DNA of 64,000 nt, taken from NCBI RefSeq assembly GCF_002951615.1, contig NZ_CP019062.1, positions 682,001 through 746,000 of the forward strand. The letters run 5' to 3'. This stretch comes from Rahnella sikkimica (GTDB lineage Bacteria; Pseudomonadota; Gammaproteobacteria; Enterobacterales; Enterobacteriaceae). Of this stretch, positions 8,417-17,276 are shown one piece after another. The notes beneath the pieces were generated by a model. The model had not been told where the DNA came from. It was given only the letters and a program-made list of their open reading frames with translations, and ran no database searches. A program made the translations under genes and the position numbers. How positions within the stretch are numbered: the stretch's first letter is position 1; the number at the start of each line of letters is the position of its first letter.

Positions 8417-9514
8417 GTGCGTCTCGACAAGAAAATTTCTCCGCTGGATAACGTCATTTACCGTAACTACCGCATTACACATGCGCTGCGCATTGCGCTG
8501 GCGTTTATTCTGACATTCCTGATCGTCCGTCTGACTGAGATCCCCGAAGGCACCTGGCCGCTGATTACGCTGGTGGTGGTCATGGGGCCGATTTCGTTCT
8601 GGGGAAATGTGGTTCAGCGCGTGCTGGAGCGTATTACCGGTACGGTGCTCGGGTCGGTTTCCGGCCTGATTGCGCTGTGGCTGGAGCTTTATTCGTTCCC
8701 GGTGATGCTGGTCTGGTGCGGCATCGTGATGTTTGTCAGCGGGTATCTGACGCTCGGCAAACGTCCGTACATGGCGCTTTTAATCGGCATTACGCTGGCG
8801 GTGGTGTGCGGCGCAGGGCCGGGTGATATGAAGATGGCGCTGTGGCGTTCCGGGGATGTGATTTTCGGCTCCCTGCTGGCGCTGCTGTTTGCCAGTATTT
8901 ACCCGCAGCGCGCCTTTATTCACTGGCGTATGCAGATGGCCGATTACCTGATGTCGCTGAACAAACTCTACAGCGCGTGGCTGTCGCCCAACATGCTGGA
9001 GCGCCCGCATCTGCACGGCAAAATGAAAAGTACGATGGGCCAGATGGTGAAAATGCGTTCGCTGTTTGCGCCGGCCAGCAAGGAATCGCATGTCCCGCGC
9101 GAGGCGTTTGACGCCATCCAGACGCTCAGCCGTAACCTGTTGTGCACGCTGGAACTGCTGGCCGATGCGTACTGGAGTTCGCGCGAAAGTCATTATCTGA
9201 TGCTCAATGCCCGCACGTTGCGCAGTGCACAGCTGCTGATGCTCAGTACGCTGGAAAAGCTCAGCCTGATGTTGCTCAACGGTACGCGGGGCGACGAGCT
9301 GAAAATCAATCATGAGCTGAATGAATCAGCAGAAGAACTGAAAGCGCTGCTGGTCGAGATGAACGCCGCCAACCATCTGGAAGCGCAGGTCTACGGTTAC
9401 GTCTGGCTGAGCACGCAGGTGGCGGAACAACTGAGGTCAATGGGCGACCTGATCACCATGGTGATGCAAAAAGAAGAAGCTCAAAATATCAGCGGTAAAA
9501 CGTCGAAAGCATGA
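8417..9514 (+). CDS. yeeA: FUSC-family inner membrane protein YeeA
   Basis: Predicted inner-membrane protein of the fusaric-acid-resistance-like (FUSC) family; the E. coli homologue YeeA has 352 aa and no established transport substrate. The N-terminal half has several hydrophobic helices (ALAFILTFLIVRL; WPLITLVVVMGPISFWGN), and the C-terminal half is soluble. I chose the GTG at 8417 (MRLDKKISPLDNVIYRNYR, 365 aa) over an ATG at 8348 because it matches the E. coli N-terminus. Position between sbcB and tmaR matches E. coli, but dacD is absent. Confidence 0.88.
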   Translation: MRLDKKISPLDNVIYRNYRITHALRIALAFILTFLIVRLTEIPEGTWPLITLVVVMGPISFWGNVVQRVLERITGTVLGSVSGLIALWLELYSFPVMLVWCGIVMFVSGYLTLGKRPYMALLIGITLAVVCGAGPGDMKMALWRSGDVIFGSLLALLFASIYPQRAFIHWRMQMADYLMSLNKLYSAWLSPNMLERPHLHGKMKSTMGQMVKMRSLFAPASKESHVPREAFDAIQTLSRNLLCTLELLADAYWSSRESHYLMLNARTLRSAQLLMLSTLEKLSLMLLNGTRGDELKINHELNESAEELKALLVEMNAANHLEAQVYGYVWLSTQVAEQLRSMGDLITMVMQKEEAQNISGKTSKA

Positions 9515-9572
9515 AGGGATTTTTGTCTGTGGCCTAAAACGGGTAAGATGGGCCCATTGGACGATTATCTGA

Positions 9573-10001
<429 letters not shown>

Positions 10002-10020
10002 TTTCGTTGTGACCTAAAAT

Positions 10021-10050
10021 AAAAAACCGGGTTTATGCCCGGTTTTTTTA
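10021..10050. terminator. Terminator between tmaR and the D-2-hydroxyacid dehydrogenase gene
   Basis: AAAAAACCGGG-TTTATG-CCCGGTTTTTTT: a six-base GC-rich stem flanked by an A-run and a T-run, so it can act in both directions between the convergent genes. Confidence 0.85.
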
Positions 10051-10065
10051 CGTCTGTCATCCGGA

Positions 10066-11025
10066 TTAACTCAGCGTCCGCACCGGGTTTCCGGCGAGAA
10101 ATGCCTGAATGTCTTCGACGGCTTCACGGAAATACGCCTGATAGTTGCCGTCGGAAACGTAGCCCAGATGCGGCGTCGCCAGCACGTTGGGCAGTGTTCT
10201 GAACGGATCGGCGGGTGGCAGCGGTTCGGTTTCGAAAACGTCCAGCCCGGCTCCGGCAATCTGCCCGGTTTGCAGCGCGTGCAGCAGGGCGCTCTGGTCG
10301 ACAATCGCGGCGCGCGAGGTATTGATCAGCAGCGCGTCAGGCTTCATCAGCGCCAGTTCAGGCGCGCCGAGCAGCCCACGCGTGCGCCCGCTCAGCACCA
10401 GATGGACTGACACCACGTCGCTGGTTTTCAGCAAGGCTTCTTTCGATGCCGCCAGTTCCACGCGATGTTCAGCGGCGCGTTCAACGGTCAGGTTCTGGCT
10501 CCAGGCACTGACTTCCATCCCGAATGCCTGCGCAATCAGCGCCACTTTTTGCCCGATTTTACCCAATCCCAGCAGGCCGAGGCGTTTGCCACTCAGCCCG
10601 TTGCCGACCGTACTTTGCCACGGTCCGTTCTGGCGCAGCGCGTTGTTTTCCGTCACCAGATGCCTCGCCAGCCCGAGGATCAGCGCCCAGGTCAGCTCGA
10701 CCGGTGCCGTCGAACCGCTGCCGGTGCCGCAAACCGTCACGCCATGTTCACGGGCGGCGGCCAGATCGACCGACGCATTGCGCATTCCCGAAGTGATCAG
10801 CAGTTTGAGTTTCGGCAGACGAGCAAACAGCGCCGCGCTGAACGGCGTGCGTTCGCGCATGATCACCACAATCTCTGCGTCCTGTAACTGCGCGACCAGC
10901 TCGTCTTCATCACTGATATGTTGCGTCAGTGCGCGGCATTCCACCTGCGGCGCGAGCGCCTGCCAGCCGGCCAGAGACAGCGCGACGTTTTGGTAATCAT
11001 CCAGGATCCGACATTGCAAGGGCAT
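10066..11025 (-). CDS. D-2-hydroxyacid dehydrogenase
   Basis: NAD-dependent dehydrogenase of the formate/glycerate dehydrogenase family, 319 aa. The Rossmann motif GLLGLGKIGQKVA lies in the middle. The catalytic triad is visible: Arg in INTSRAAIVD, Glu in DVFETEPLP and His in ATPHLGYVSDG. The substrate cannot be read from the sequence. The ATG at 11025 is preceded by GAGGAAG. It lies alone between tmaR and the galactan locus and is not obviously part of either. Confidence 0.88.
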   Translation of the reverse strand: MPLQCRILDDYQNVALSLAGWQALAPQVECRALTQHISDEDELVAQLQDAEIVVIMRERTPFSAALFARLPKLKLLITSGMRNASVDLAAAREHGVTVCGTGSGSTAPVELTWALILGLARHLVTENNALRQNGPWQSTVGNGLSGKRLGLLGLGKIGQKVALIAQAFGMEVSAWSQNLTVERAAEHRVELAASKEALLKTSDVVSVHLVLSGRTRGLLGAPELALMKPDALLINTSRAAIVDQSALLHALQTGQIAGAGLDVFETEPLPPADPFRTLPNVLATPHLGYVSDGNYQAYFREAVEDIQAFLAGNPVRTLS

Positions 11026-11099
11026 GGAACTTCCTCATCTGTAAAAAAGAGATAAAGAGGTATAGCACTGAATTTGCAGGGAGGTGAAGCAGGGCAGAA

Positions 11100-11121
11100 A
11101 TATCCGCCCGGTGAGGGCGGT
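11100..11121 (-). terminator. Terminator after ganK
   Basis: On the minus strand, CCGCCC-TCACC-GGGCGG is followed by ATATTTCT, about 15 bp beyond the ganK stop codon. Confidence 0.55.
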
Positions 11122-11134
11122 TATTGATAACGGC

Positions 11135-12238
11135 TTAATGCAGATGCGAAAGGCTGGCGGCGCTGATGCGCAGGCCGTCTTCACTGAATACCATGCAGCG
11201 CTGGGCGTCGAACCAGGTCGTCAGGCTCTGATACGGATTAAAGGCCATATCGCCCGGCAGCAGCATTTTAAAACCGTCGGTGCCGTAACACTGGCCGAAC
11301 AGATACGTGCTGTTGCCCAGACGCTCAACCACCTCGCAGTTAAATTCCAGCTGATTTTCGGTTTCATGGGAAAGCAGATGTTCCGGGCGAATGCCGAGCG
11401 TCACTTTGTCACCCGCCGCCAGTTCGGTTGTGTTCAGCGCCAGCGTTAAGGTTTTCTCCGGCGTCAGGCGCACGTCAAGCCGGTCGGGCTGCCAGCCCAG
11501 CACTTCGGCAGGCAGGAAATTCATTTTTGGCGACCCGATAAAACCGGCCACAAACTGATTCACCGGGTTGTAATACAAATCCATCGGCGCGCCTGTTTGC
11601 TCGACTTTACCGTAATTCATCACCACGATTTTATCGGCCAGCGTCATGGCCTCGGTCTGATCGTGCGTCACGTAAACCATGGTGGTTTTCAGTTCCTGAT
11701 GCAGCTTGGAAATGTGCAGACGCATATCAACACGCAGCTCGGCATCAAGATTGGAAAGCGGCTCATCGAACATAAAGACCTGCGGATTACGCACAATCGC
11801 GCGGCCGATGGCGGTGCGCTGACGCTGACCGCCGGAAAGCTGTTTCGGTTTTCTGTCCAGCAGATGGGAAAGCTGCAAGGTTTTGGCGACCATTTCCACC
11901 TGATGGCGGATTTCGTCTTTCGGCACACCGTTCACTTTCAGGCCGTAACCCATGTTCTCGGCAATCGTCATGTGCGGGTACAGTGCGTAGGACTGAAACA
12001 CCATCGCCACGCCACGGCGCGACGGGTCAACGTCATTCACCCGCTGCTCGCCGATATACACATCCCCTTCCGTTATCTCTTCCAGCCCGGCAATCATGCG
12101 CAGCAATGTGGATTTTCCGCAGCCGGATGGCCCGACGAACACCGTAAATTCGCCGTCTTCTATATCAATATTGATGCCATGCAACGTCACCGTTTTATCG
12201 AAACGCTTAACCACATTTTTAAGCCTGATGCTGGACAT
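11135..12238 (-). CDS. ganK: Galactan-oligosaccharide ABC transporter ATPase (MalK/UgpC type)
   Basis: Cytoplasmic ATPase expected to energise the GanEFG importer; 367 aa. Walker A is GPSGCGKST, the signature is LSGGQRQR, Walker B is VFMFDEPLSNLD and the H-loop is VYVTHDQ. A C-terminal MalK-type regulatory domain of about 130 residues follows (TLGIRPEHL). I chose the ATG at 12238 (MSSIRLKNVVKRF) rather than an upstream ATG at 12307, as this is where the ABC domain begins in homologues. It is divergent from ganE. The function is inferred from its neighbours. Confidence 0.88.
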   Translation of the reverse strand: MSSIRLKNVVKRFDKTVTLHGINIDIEDGEFTVFVGPSGCGKSTLLRMIAGLEEITEGDVYIGEQRVNDVDPSRRGVAMVFQSYALYPHMTIAENMGYGLKVNGVPKDEIRHQVEMVAKTLQLSHLLDRKPKQLSGGQRQRTAIGRAIVRNPQVFMFDEPLSNLDAELRVDMRLHISKLHQELKTTMVYVTHDQTEAMTLADKIVVMNYGKVEQTGAPMDLYYNPVNQFVAGFIGSPKMNFLPAEVLGWQPDRLDVRLTPEKTLTLALNTTELAAGDKVTLGIRPEHLLSHETENQLEFNCEVVERLGNSTYLFGQCYGTDGFKMLLPGDMAFNPYQSLTTWFDAQRCMVFSEDGLRISAASLSHLH

Positions 12239-12514
12239 GTTTGACCTCGTAATAAATTCATACCGCTGATATTTCGGACTATAACCACCTTGTGTAAACG
12301 TTTGCACGGGCGGGTTCGAATTTTGCAGTTGCGATCACACAATACACATCTTTTGGTAGTGATTTACGGGTTATAAGTCTAACGTGTAACACGATATTTA
12401 TGACGACATTAATCACTTTGTATTCAGCATTTAAAGGGTTTGTATCGCTGGGTGTTGATTGGGTGTCGTTGTTATACACACAAAAATGTTATACCTTCAC
12501 ATCCAGGAGCAACA
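12239..12514. promoter_or_regulatory. ganK-ganE divergent promoter region
   Basis: A 276-bp region between the divergent gan genes. It contains a near-perfect LacI-type operator at 12292-12307. A half-conserved CRP-like sequence (TGCAGTTGCGATCACA, only the right arm good) lies at 12324-12339. Confidence 0.6.
12292..12307. promoter_or_regulatory. LacI-family operator, probable GanR site
   Basis: GTGTAAACGTTTGCAC is a 16-bp palindrome with one mismatched pair and the central CG typical of LacI-family operators. The core AANCGNTT is found twice more near ganL/ganR. It sits between ganK and ganE, so it could control both. Confidence 0.6.
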
Positions 12515-13741
12515 ATGAAAATTACACACCTTACTGCCTTGGTACTGATGTCATTAAGTCTGAGCAGCCAGGCCGTGCGGGCAGCCGAAGGACAGTTACT
12601 TGTCTGGGAAGATATTAAGAAATCTTCGGGCATTTCCGATGCCGTCAAAGACTTTGAGAAAGAGAACAACGTCAAAGTTGTGGTGCAGGAAACGCCGTAT
12701 GCACAGCAGACCGAAAAACTGCGTCTCGACGGCCCGGCGGGCATCGGCCCCGACGTGGTGGTGATCCCGAACGACCAGCTTGGCACCGCGGTAGTACAGG
12801 GTTTACTGGCACCGCTGACGCTCGACAAAGCGTTCACCGACAGCTTTACGCCGTCGGCTATCCACGCGTTCCAGCTCAAAGGCCACACCTATGGCGTGCC
12901 GAAAGCCGTCGAAACGCTGGTGCTGATTTACAACAAAGATTTGCTGCCGGAAGCCCCGGCGACGCTCGACGAGTATTACACCTTCTCGAAAGCGGAAAGG
13001 GCGAAAGGCAAATACGGCCTGCTCGCCAAATTTGACGAAGTGTATTACGCCTACGGCGCGATGGCCTCAATGGGCGGGTACATCTTCGGCAAAGATGCGA
13101 AAGGGGAAATCAACGTCGCGGATATCGGCCTGAACAAACCGGGCAGCATCGAAGCCGTGACGTACCTGAAAAAATTCTATGCCGACGGTTTATTCCCGGC
13201 GGGGATCACCGGTGACAACGGACTGAACGCCATCGATTCCCTGTTTACTGAGAAGAAAGCCGCCGCCGTGATCACCGGCCCGTGGGCGTTCCAGCCGTAC
13301 GAAGCCGCAGGCATCAACTATGGCGTGAAAGCGTTGCCGCTGTTGCCGAACGGCAAACCGATGAGCTCATTCCTGGGCGTTAAAGGGTATGCGGTATCGA
13401 CGTACAGCAAACAAAAACCGCTGGCGGAGAAATTCATCACCTTCATCAACCAGCCGAAATACGCCAAGGTGCGCTACGAAGTGACCAAGGAAATTCCGGC
13501 ACTGACGGCGCTGGTGAATGATCCGATGATCAAAAATGACGAGAAAGCCAATGCGGTGGCCGAGCAGTCAACCCGCGCCACGGCGATGCCGGGCGTGCCT
13601 GAAATGCAGGAAGTCTGGGGCCCGGCGAACAACGGGATCCAGCTGGGCGTAACCGGCAAACAGCCGGTGGACGCGGCGCTCAATGATGCAGTGAAAAATA
13701 TCCAGATGCAGATCGAAGCCGCGAAAGCCAGCAACGAGTGA
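12515..13741 (+). CDS. ganE: Galactooligosaccharide-binding periplasmic protein GanE (MalE-like)
   Basis: Solute-binding protein of the carbohydrate ABC (CUT1) family, 408 aa. A signal peptide of about 25 residues ends near AVRAA. The mature protein begins EGQLLVWEDIKKSSGI, typical of MalE-like binding proteins, and contains ITGPWAFQPYEAAGINYG. The ATG at 12515 has AGGAGC five bases upstream; a longer reading frame upstream has no ribosome binding site. It is the first gene of ganEFGAB. Confidence 0.9.
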   Translation: MKITHLTALVLMSLSLSSQAVRAAEGQLLVWEDIKKSSGISDAVKDFEKENNVKVVVQETPYAQQTEKLRLDGPAGIGPDVVVIPNDQLGTAVVQGLLAPLTLDKAFTDSFTPSAIHAFQLKGHTYGVPKAVETLVLIYNKDLLPEAPATLDEYYTFSKAERAKGKYGLLAKFDEVYYAYGAMASMGGYIFGKDAKGEINVADIGLNKPGSIEAVTYLKKFYADGLFPAGITGDNGLNAIDSLFTEKKAAAVITGPWAFQPYEAAGINYGVKALPLLPNGKPMSSFLGVKGYAVSTYSKQKPLAEKFITFINQPKYAKVRYEVTKEIPALTALVNDPMIKNDEKANAVAEQSTRATAMPGVPEMQEVWGPANNGIQLGVTGKQPVDAALNDAVKNIQMQIEAAKASNE

Positions 13742-13824
13742 CCGGCGATTAGCAGCATCTGAAACGGCAGTACGTCTGAAAAGAGGGAGTGATTTCACTC
13801 CCTCACAGTGAAAGGAATATCTTT

Positions 13825-15132
13825 GTGTCTATGCGTCTTCATGAGGAAAACCAGGAGCCACTGTCTGCCCGCCATCACGCGCCGGTGGCACTGGCTTTGG
13901 CATTCATTCCCGGTTTCGGCCAGTTCTATAACCGGCAATGGGCCAAGGGAATTCTGTTTTTTATCATTCTGTTTTGTTTCGTTGGCGTTTTTTATGATTT
14001 CCTGCAACAGGGCATGTGGGGGCTTTATACGCTCGGGGAAGAAGTCCCGCGCGATAACTCGATATTCCTGCTGGCGAAGGGCATTATCAGCGTATTAATC
14101 GGCGCGTTCGGTGCAGGCTTTTATTACTGGAGCCTGCGGGATGCATGGAGTAACGGAAAACGCCGCGATGCGGGCATGGAATTACCCAGCGTCAGAAAGC
14201 AATATCATTTGCTGCTACGCGAGGGTTTCCCGTATTTAATGATTACGCCCGGTTTTATTCTGCTGGTCTTCGTGGTGGTGTTCCCGATTATCTTCGGCTT
14301 CTCCATTGCCTTTACCAATTATAATTTATATCACACGCCGCCGGCTAAATTAGTGGACTGGGTGGGATTCAAAAACTTCATTAATATCTTCACGCTTAAT
14401 ATCTGGCGTTCAACGCTGCTTGACGTTTTACAGTGGACCGTCGTCTGGACCGTGCTGGCGACCACGCTGCAATGCACCGTTGGCGTGATGCTGGCGATTC
14501 TGGTGAACCAGAAAGACCTGCGCTTCAAGGCACTCATCCGCACCGTGCTTATTCTGCCGTGGGCGGTACCGGGCTTCGTCACCATTCTGGTCTTCGCCGG
14601 GATGTTCAACGACTCCTTTGGCGTGATTAACAACGGGATACTGGCGGCGTTAGGGATTGAACCGAAAGCGTGGATGACGGATCCGTTCTGGACCAAAACC
14701 GCCTTGATCATGATGCAGACCTGGCTCGGCTTCCCGTTTGTCTTTGCCATGACCACCGGCGTATTACAGGCGATCCCCAATGACCTGTACGAAGCCGCGA
14801 CCATGGACGGCGCCAGCACCTGGAAGAAATTAAAAACCATTACGCTGCCGCTGGTGTTGTATTCCATTGCGCCGATTATTATCACGCAATACACCTTCAA
14901 CTTTAATAACTTCAATATTATCTATCTATTTAATAACGGCGGCCCGGCCGTGGCGGGATCGAATGCAGGCGGAACGGATATTCTGGTGTCGTGGATTTAT
15001 AAACTCACCATGTCTTCCTCGCAATATGCGATTGCCGCGACCATTACGATTTTGCTGTCGATATTTGTTGTCGGTATTGCGCTGTGGCAATTCCGTTCAA
15101 CCAATTCATTTAAACAAGATGATATGGCGTAA
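13825..15132 (+). CDS. ganF: Galactan-oligosaccharide ABC permease GanF (MalF-like)
   Basis: Inner-membrane permease of a CUT1 sugar ABC importer, 435 aa from the GTG at 13825, which has AAAGGA eight bases upstream; an ATG at 13831 and a GTG at 13789 are alternatives. The first third carries extra hydrophobic segments before the permease domain, as in MalF. The EAA loop that contacts the ATPase is EAATMDGASTWKKLKTITLPL. It lies between ganE and ganG. Confidence 0.9.
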   Translation: MSMRLHEENQEPLSARHHAPVALALAFIPGFGQFYNRQWAKGILFFIILFCFVGVFYDFLQQGMWGLYTLGEEVPRDNSIFLLAKGIISVLIGAFGAGFYYWSLRDAWSNGKRRDAGMELPSVRKQYHLLLREGFPYLMITPGFILLVFVVVFPIIFGFSIAFTNYNLYHTPPAKLVDWVGFKNFINIFTLNIWRSTLLDVLQWTVVWTVLATTLQCTVGVMLAILVNQKDLRFKALIRTVLILPWAVPGFVTILVFAGMFNDSFGVINNGILAALGIEPKAWMTDPFWTKTALIMMQTWLGFPFVFAMTTGVLQAIPNDLYEAATMDGASTWKKLKTITLPLVLYSIAPIIITQYTFNFNNFNIIYLFNNGGPAVAGSNAGGTDILVSWIYKLTMSSSQYAIAATITILLSIFVVGIALWQFRSTNSFKQDDMA

Positions 15133-15146
15133 GCGGGAGCAAACTG

Positions 15147-15998
15147 ATGAATAAGAACAGCAGTATTAAAAGAAACCGGTTTATCCGCCTGTCGCTGAGT
15201 TATTTCCTGTTGCTGATTGTGGCGGTCATTATTATTTATCCGCTGATCTGGACCGTCGGCGCGTCGCTGAATGCGGGCAACAGCCTGCTCAGCACGTCGA
15301 TTATCCCGGAAAACCTCTCTTTCCAGCATTACAAAGACCTGTTCAACGGCCAGGTGAATTACATGGCGTGGTACTGGAACTCGATGAAAATCAGTTTCCT
15401 CACCATGATCCTGACGCTGATTTGCGTCAGCTTCACCGCCTATTCCTTCTCACGTTTTCGTTTCAAAGGGCGTAAAGACGGGCTGATGCTGTTTCTGTTA
15501 TTGCAGATGATCCCGCAGTTTTCGGCGCTGATCGCCATCTTTGTGCTGGCGCAACTGCTCGGCCTGATCAACAGCCATCTGGCGCTGGTGCTGATTTACG
15601 TCGGCGGCATGATCCCGATGAATACCTACCTGATGAAAGGGTATCTGGACGCCATTCCGAAAGATCTGGATGAATCGGCACGCATGGACGGTGCGGGGAA
15701 TTTCCGCATATTCATCGAAATCATCATGCCGCTGTCGAAGCCGATTCTGGCGGTGATTGCGCTGTTTTCCTTCACCGGGCCGCTGGGCGATTTCATCCTC
15801 TCCAGCACCATTTTGCGTACGCCGGATAAATACACGCTGCCGATCGGCCTCTACAACCTGGTCGCCCAAAAAATGGGCGCGAGCTACACCACCTACGCGG
15901 CGGGTGCGGTGCTGATTGCCGTACCGGTGGCGATTTTCTATCTCGCCTTACAAAAATACTTCGTCTCCGGCCTCACGGCTGGCAGCACCAAAGGATAA
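15147..15998 (+). CDS. ganG: Galactan-oligosaccharide ABC permease GanG (MalG-like)
   Basis: Second permease of the importer, 283 aa with about six membrane segments. The EAA loop is DLDESARMDGAGNFRIF. It starts 15 bp after ganF. The C-terminal YFVSGLTAGSTKG is the usual ending of MalG-type proteins. The start of ganA lies 4 bp past its stop codon, pointing to one transcript. Confidence 0.92.
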   Translation: MNKNSSIKRNRFIRLSLSYFLLLIVAVIIIYPLIWTVGASLNAGNSLLSTSIIPENLSFQHYKDLFNGQVNYMAWYWNSMKISFLTMILTLICVSFTAYSFSRFRFKGRKDGLMLFLLLQMIPQFSALIAIFVLAQLLGLINSHLALVLIYVGGMIPMNTYLMKGYLDAIPKDLDESARMDGAGNFRIFIEIIMPLSKPILAVIALFSFTGPLGDFILSSTILRTPDKYTLPIGLYNLVAQKMGASYTTYAAGAVLIAVPVAIFYLALQKYFVSGLTAGSTKG

Positions 15999-16002
15999 TC
16001 AC

Positions 16003-17214
16003 ATGACTCTCTTTACTCAGACGATTTTCACAAAAAGCGCCGTGGCCTGCGTGCTGCTGGCGATGTCATTTTCCTGCGTGGCGCAGGACATCAACATCAA
16101 AAAAGTCGCCAACGTACCGGCGGATTTCATCAAGGGCGCGGATATCTCCACGCTGATTGATGTGGAAAAACACGGCGGCAAGTTTTACGACCAGAACCAT
16201 AAGCAGACCGACGCGATGGTGATCCTCAGACAGAACGGATTTAACTACGTGCGTCTGCGGTTGTGGGTCGATCCGAAAGATGTGCAGGGGCATCCGTACG
16301 GCGGTGGCAATAACGATCTGGCGACCACGCTGGAACTGGCGAAACGCGCCAAAGCGCAGGGTTTTAAAATCCTGCTCGATTTCCATTACAGCGATTTCTG
16401 GACCGATCCCGGCAAACAGTTCAAGCCGAAAGCCTGGGAAAAAATGGACTATCCGCAGCTGAAAACCGCCATTCATGATTACAGCCGCGACGTGATTGCG
16501 CAGTTCCGCCAGCAGGGCGTTGTGCCGGATATGGTGCAGGTCGGCAATGAAATGAACAGCGGCATTTTATGGCCGGAAGGCAAAAGCTGGGGCGCGGGCG
16601 GCGGCGAATTTGACCGTCTGGCCGGGCTGCTGAACGCGGCGATTTCCGGCGTCCGGGCCGATGAGAAAAACCCGTCTGACATCAAAATCATGCTGCATCT
16701 GGCCGAAGGCACCAAGAACGACACCTTCCGCTGGTGGTTCGATGAAATCAATCAGCGCAAAGTGCCTTACGACGTTATCGGCCTCTCGTTTTACACCTAC
16801 TGGAATGGCCCGATTTCCGCGTTGCAGGCCAACATGGACGACATCAGCAAACGCTACAACAAAGACGTGATCGTCGTCGAAGTGGCGTACGGCTACACCC
16901 TTGAAAACTGCGACGCCGCGGAGAACAGTTTCACCGCCAAAGAGGCCAAAGACGGTGGCTATCCGGGCACCGTGCAGGGGCAGGCCGATTTCCTCAGCGA
17001 CATGATCAAAAGCCTGGTAGCCGTGCCGGATCATCGCGGCAAAGGCCTGTTCTACTGGGAACCGACGTGGATCCCGGTTAACGGCGCAGGCTGGGCCACA
17101 CCGGCGGGCATGACCTACATCAACGACCACTGGAAAGAGGGCAATGCCCGCGAAAATCAGGCGCTGTTTAGCTGCGACGGTCAGGTTCTTCCTTCCATTA
17201 AGGTCTTCAACTGA
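16003..17214 (+). CDS. ganA: Arabinogalactan endo-beta-1,4-galactanase GanA (GH53)
   Basis: Endo-galactanase that cleaves beta-1,4-galactan to oligosaccharides; 403 aa. A signal peptide of about 28 residues (…SFSCVAQ) suggests periplasmic or exported action. GH53 landmarks are KGADIST near residue 45, the acid/base Glu183 in VQVGNEMNSG and the nucleophile Glu293 in VVEVAYGY. I chose the ATG at 16003, immediately after ganG, over an upstream in-frame start inside ganG. Its products would be imported by GanEFGK and split by GanB. Confidence 0.95.
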   Translation: MTLFTQTIFTKSAVACVLLAMSFSCVAQDINIKKVANVPADFIKGADISTLIDVEKHGGKFYDQNHKQTDAMVILRQNGFNYVRLRLWVDPKDVQGHPYGGGNNDLATTLELAKRAKAQGFKILLDFHYSDFWTDPGKQFKPKAWEKMDYPQLKTAIHDYSRDVIAQFRQQGVVPDMVQVGNEMNSGILWPEGKSWGAGGGEFDRLAGLLNAAISGVRADEKNPSDIKIMLHLAEGTKNDTFRWWFDEINQRKVPYDVIGLSFYTYWNGPISALQANMDDISKRYNKDVIVVEVAYGYTLENCDAAENSFTAKEAKDGGYPGTVQGQADFLSDMIKSLVAVPDHRGKGLFYWEPTWIPVNGAGWATPAGMTYINDHWKEGNARENQALFSCDGQVLPSIKVFN

Positions 17215-17222
17215 TTCCCTTT

Positions 17223-17245
17223 TCCCCGGTCAATTTGGCCGGGGA
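17223..17245 (+). terminator. Hairpin between ganA and ganB
   Basis: TCCCCGG and CCGGGGA arms enclose a short AT-rich loop. It is followed by GTTTATTTC, not by a clean T-run. It could lower transcription into ganB or stabilise the upstream mRNA. Confidence 0.45.
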
Positions 17246-17276
17246 GTTTATTTCTTAAAGTTCGTAAGGATACAAC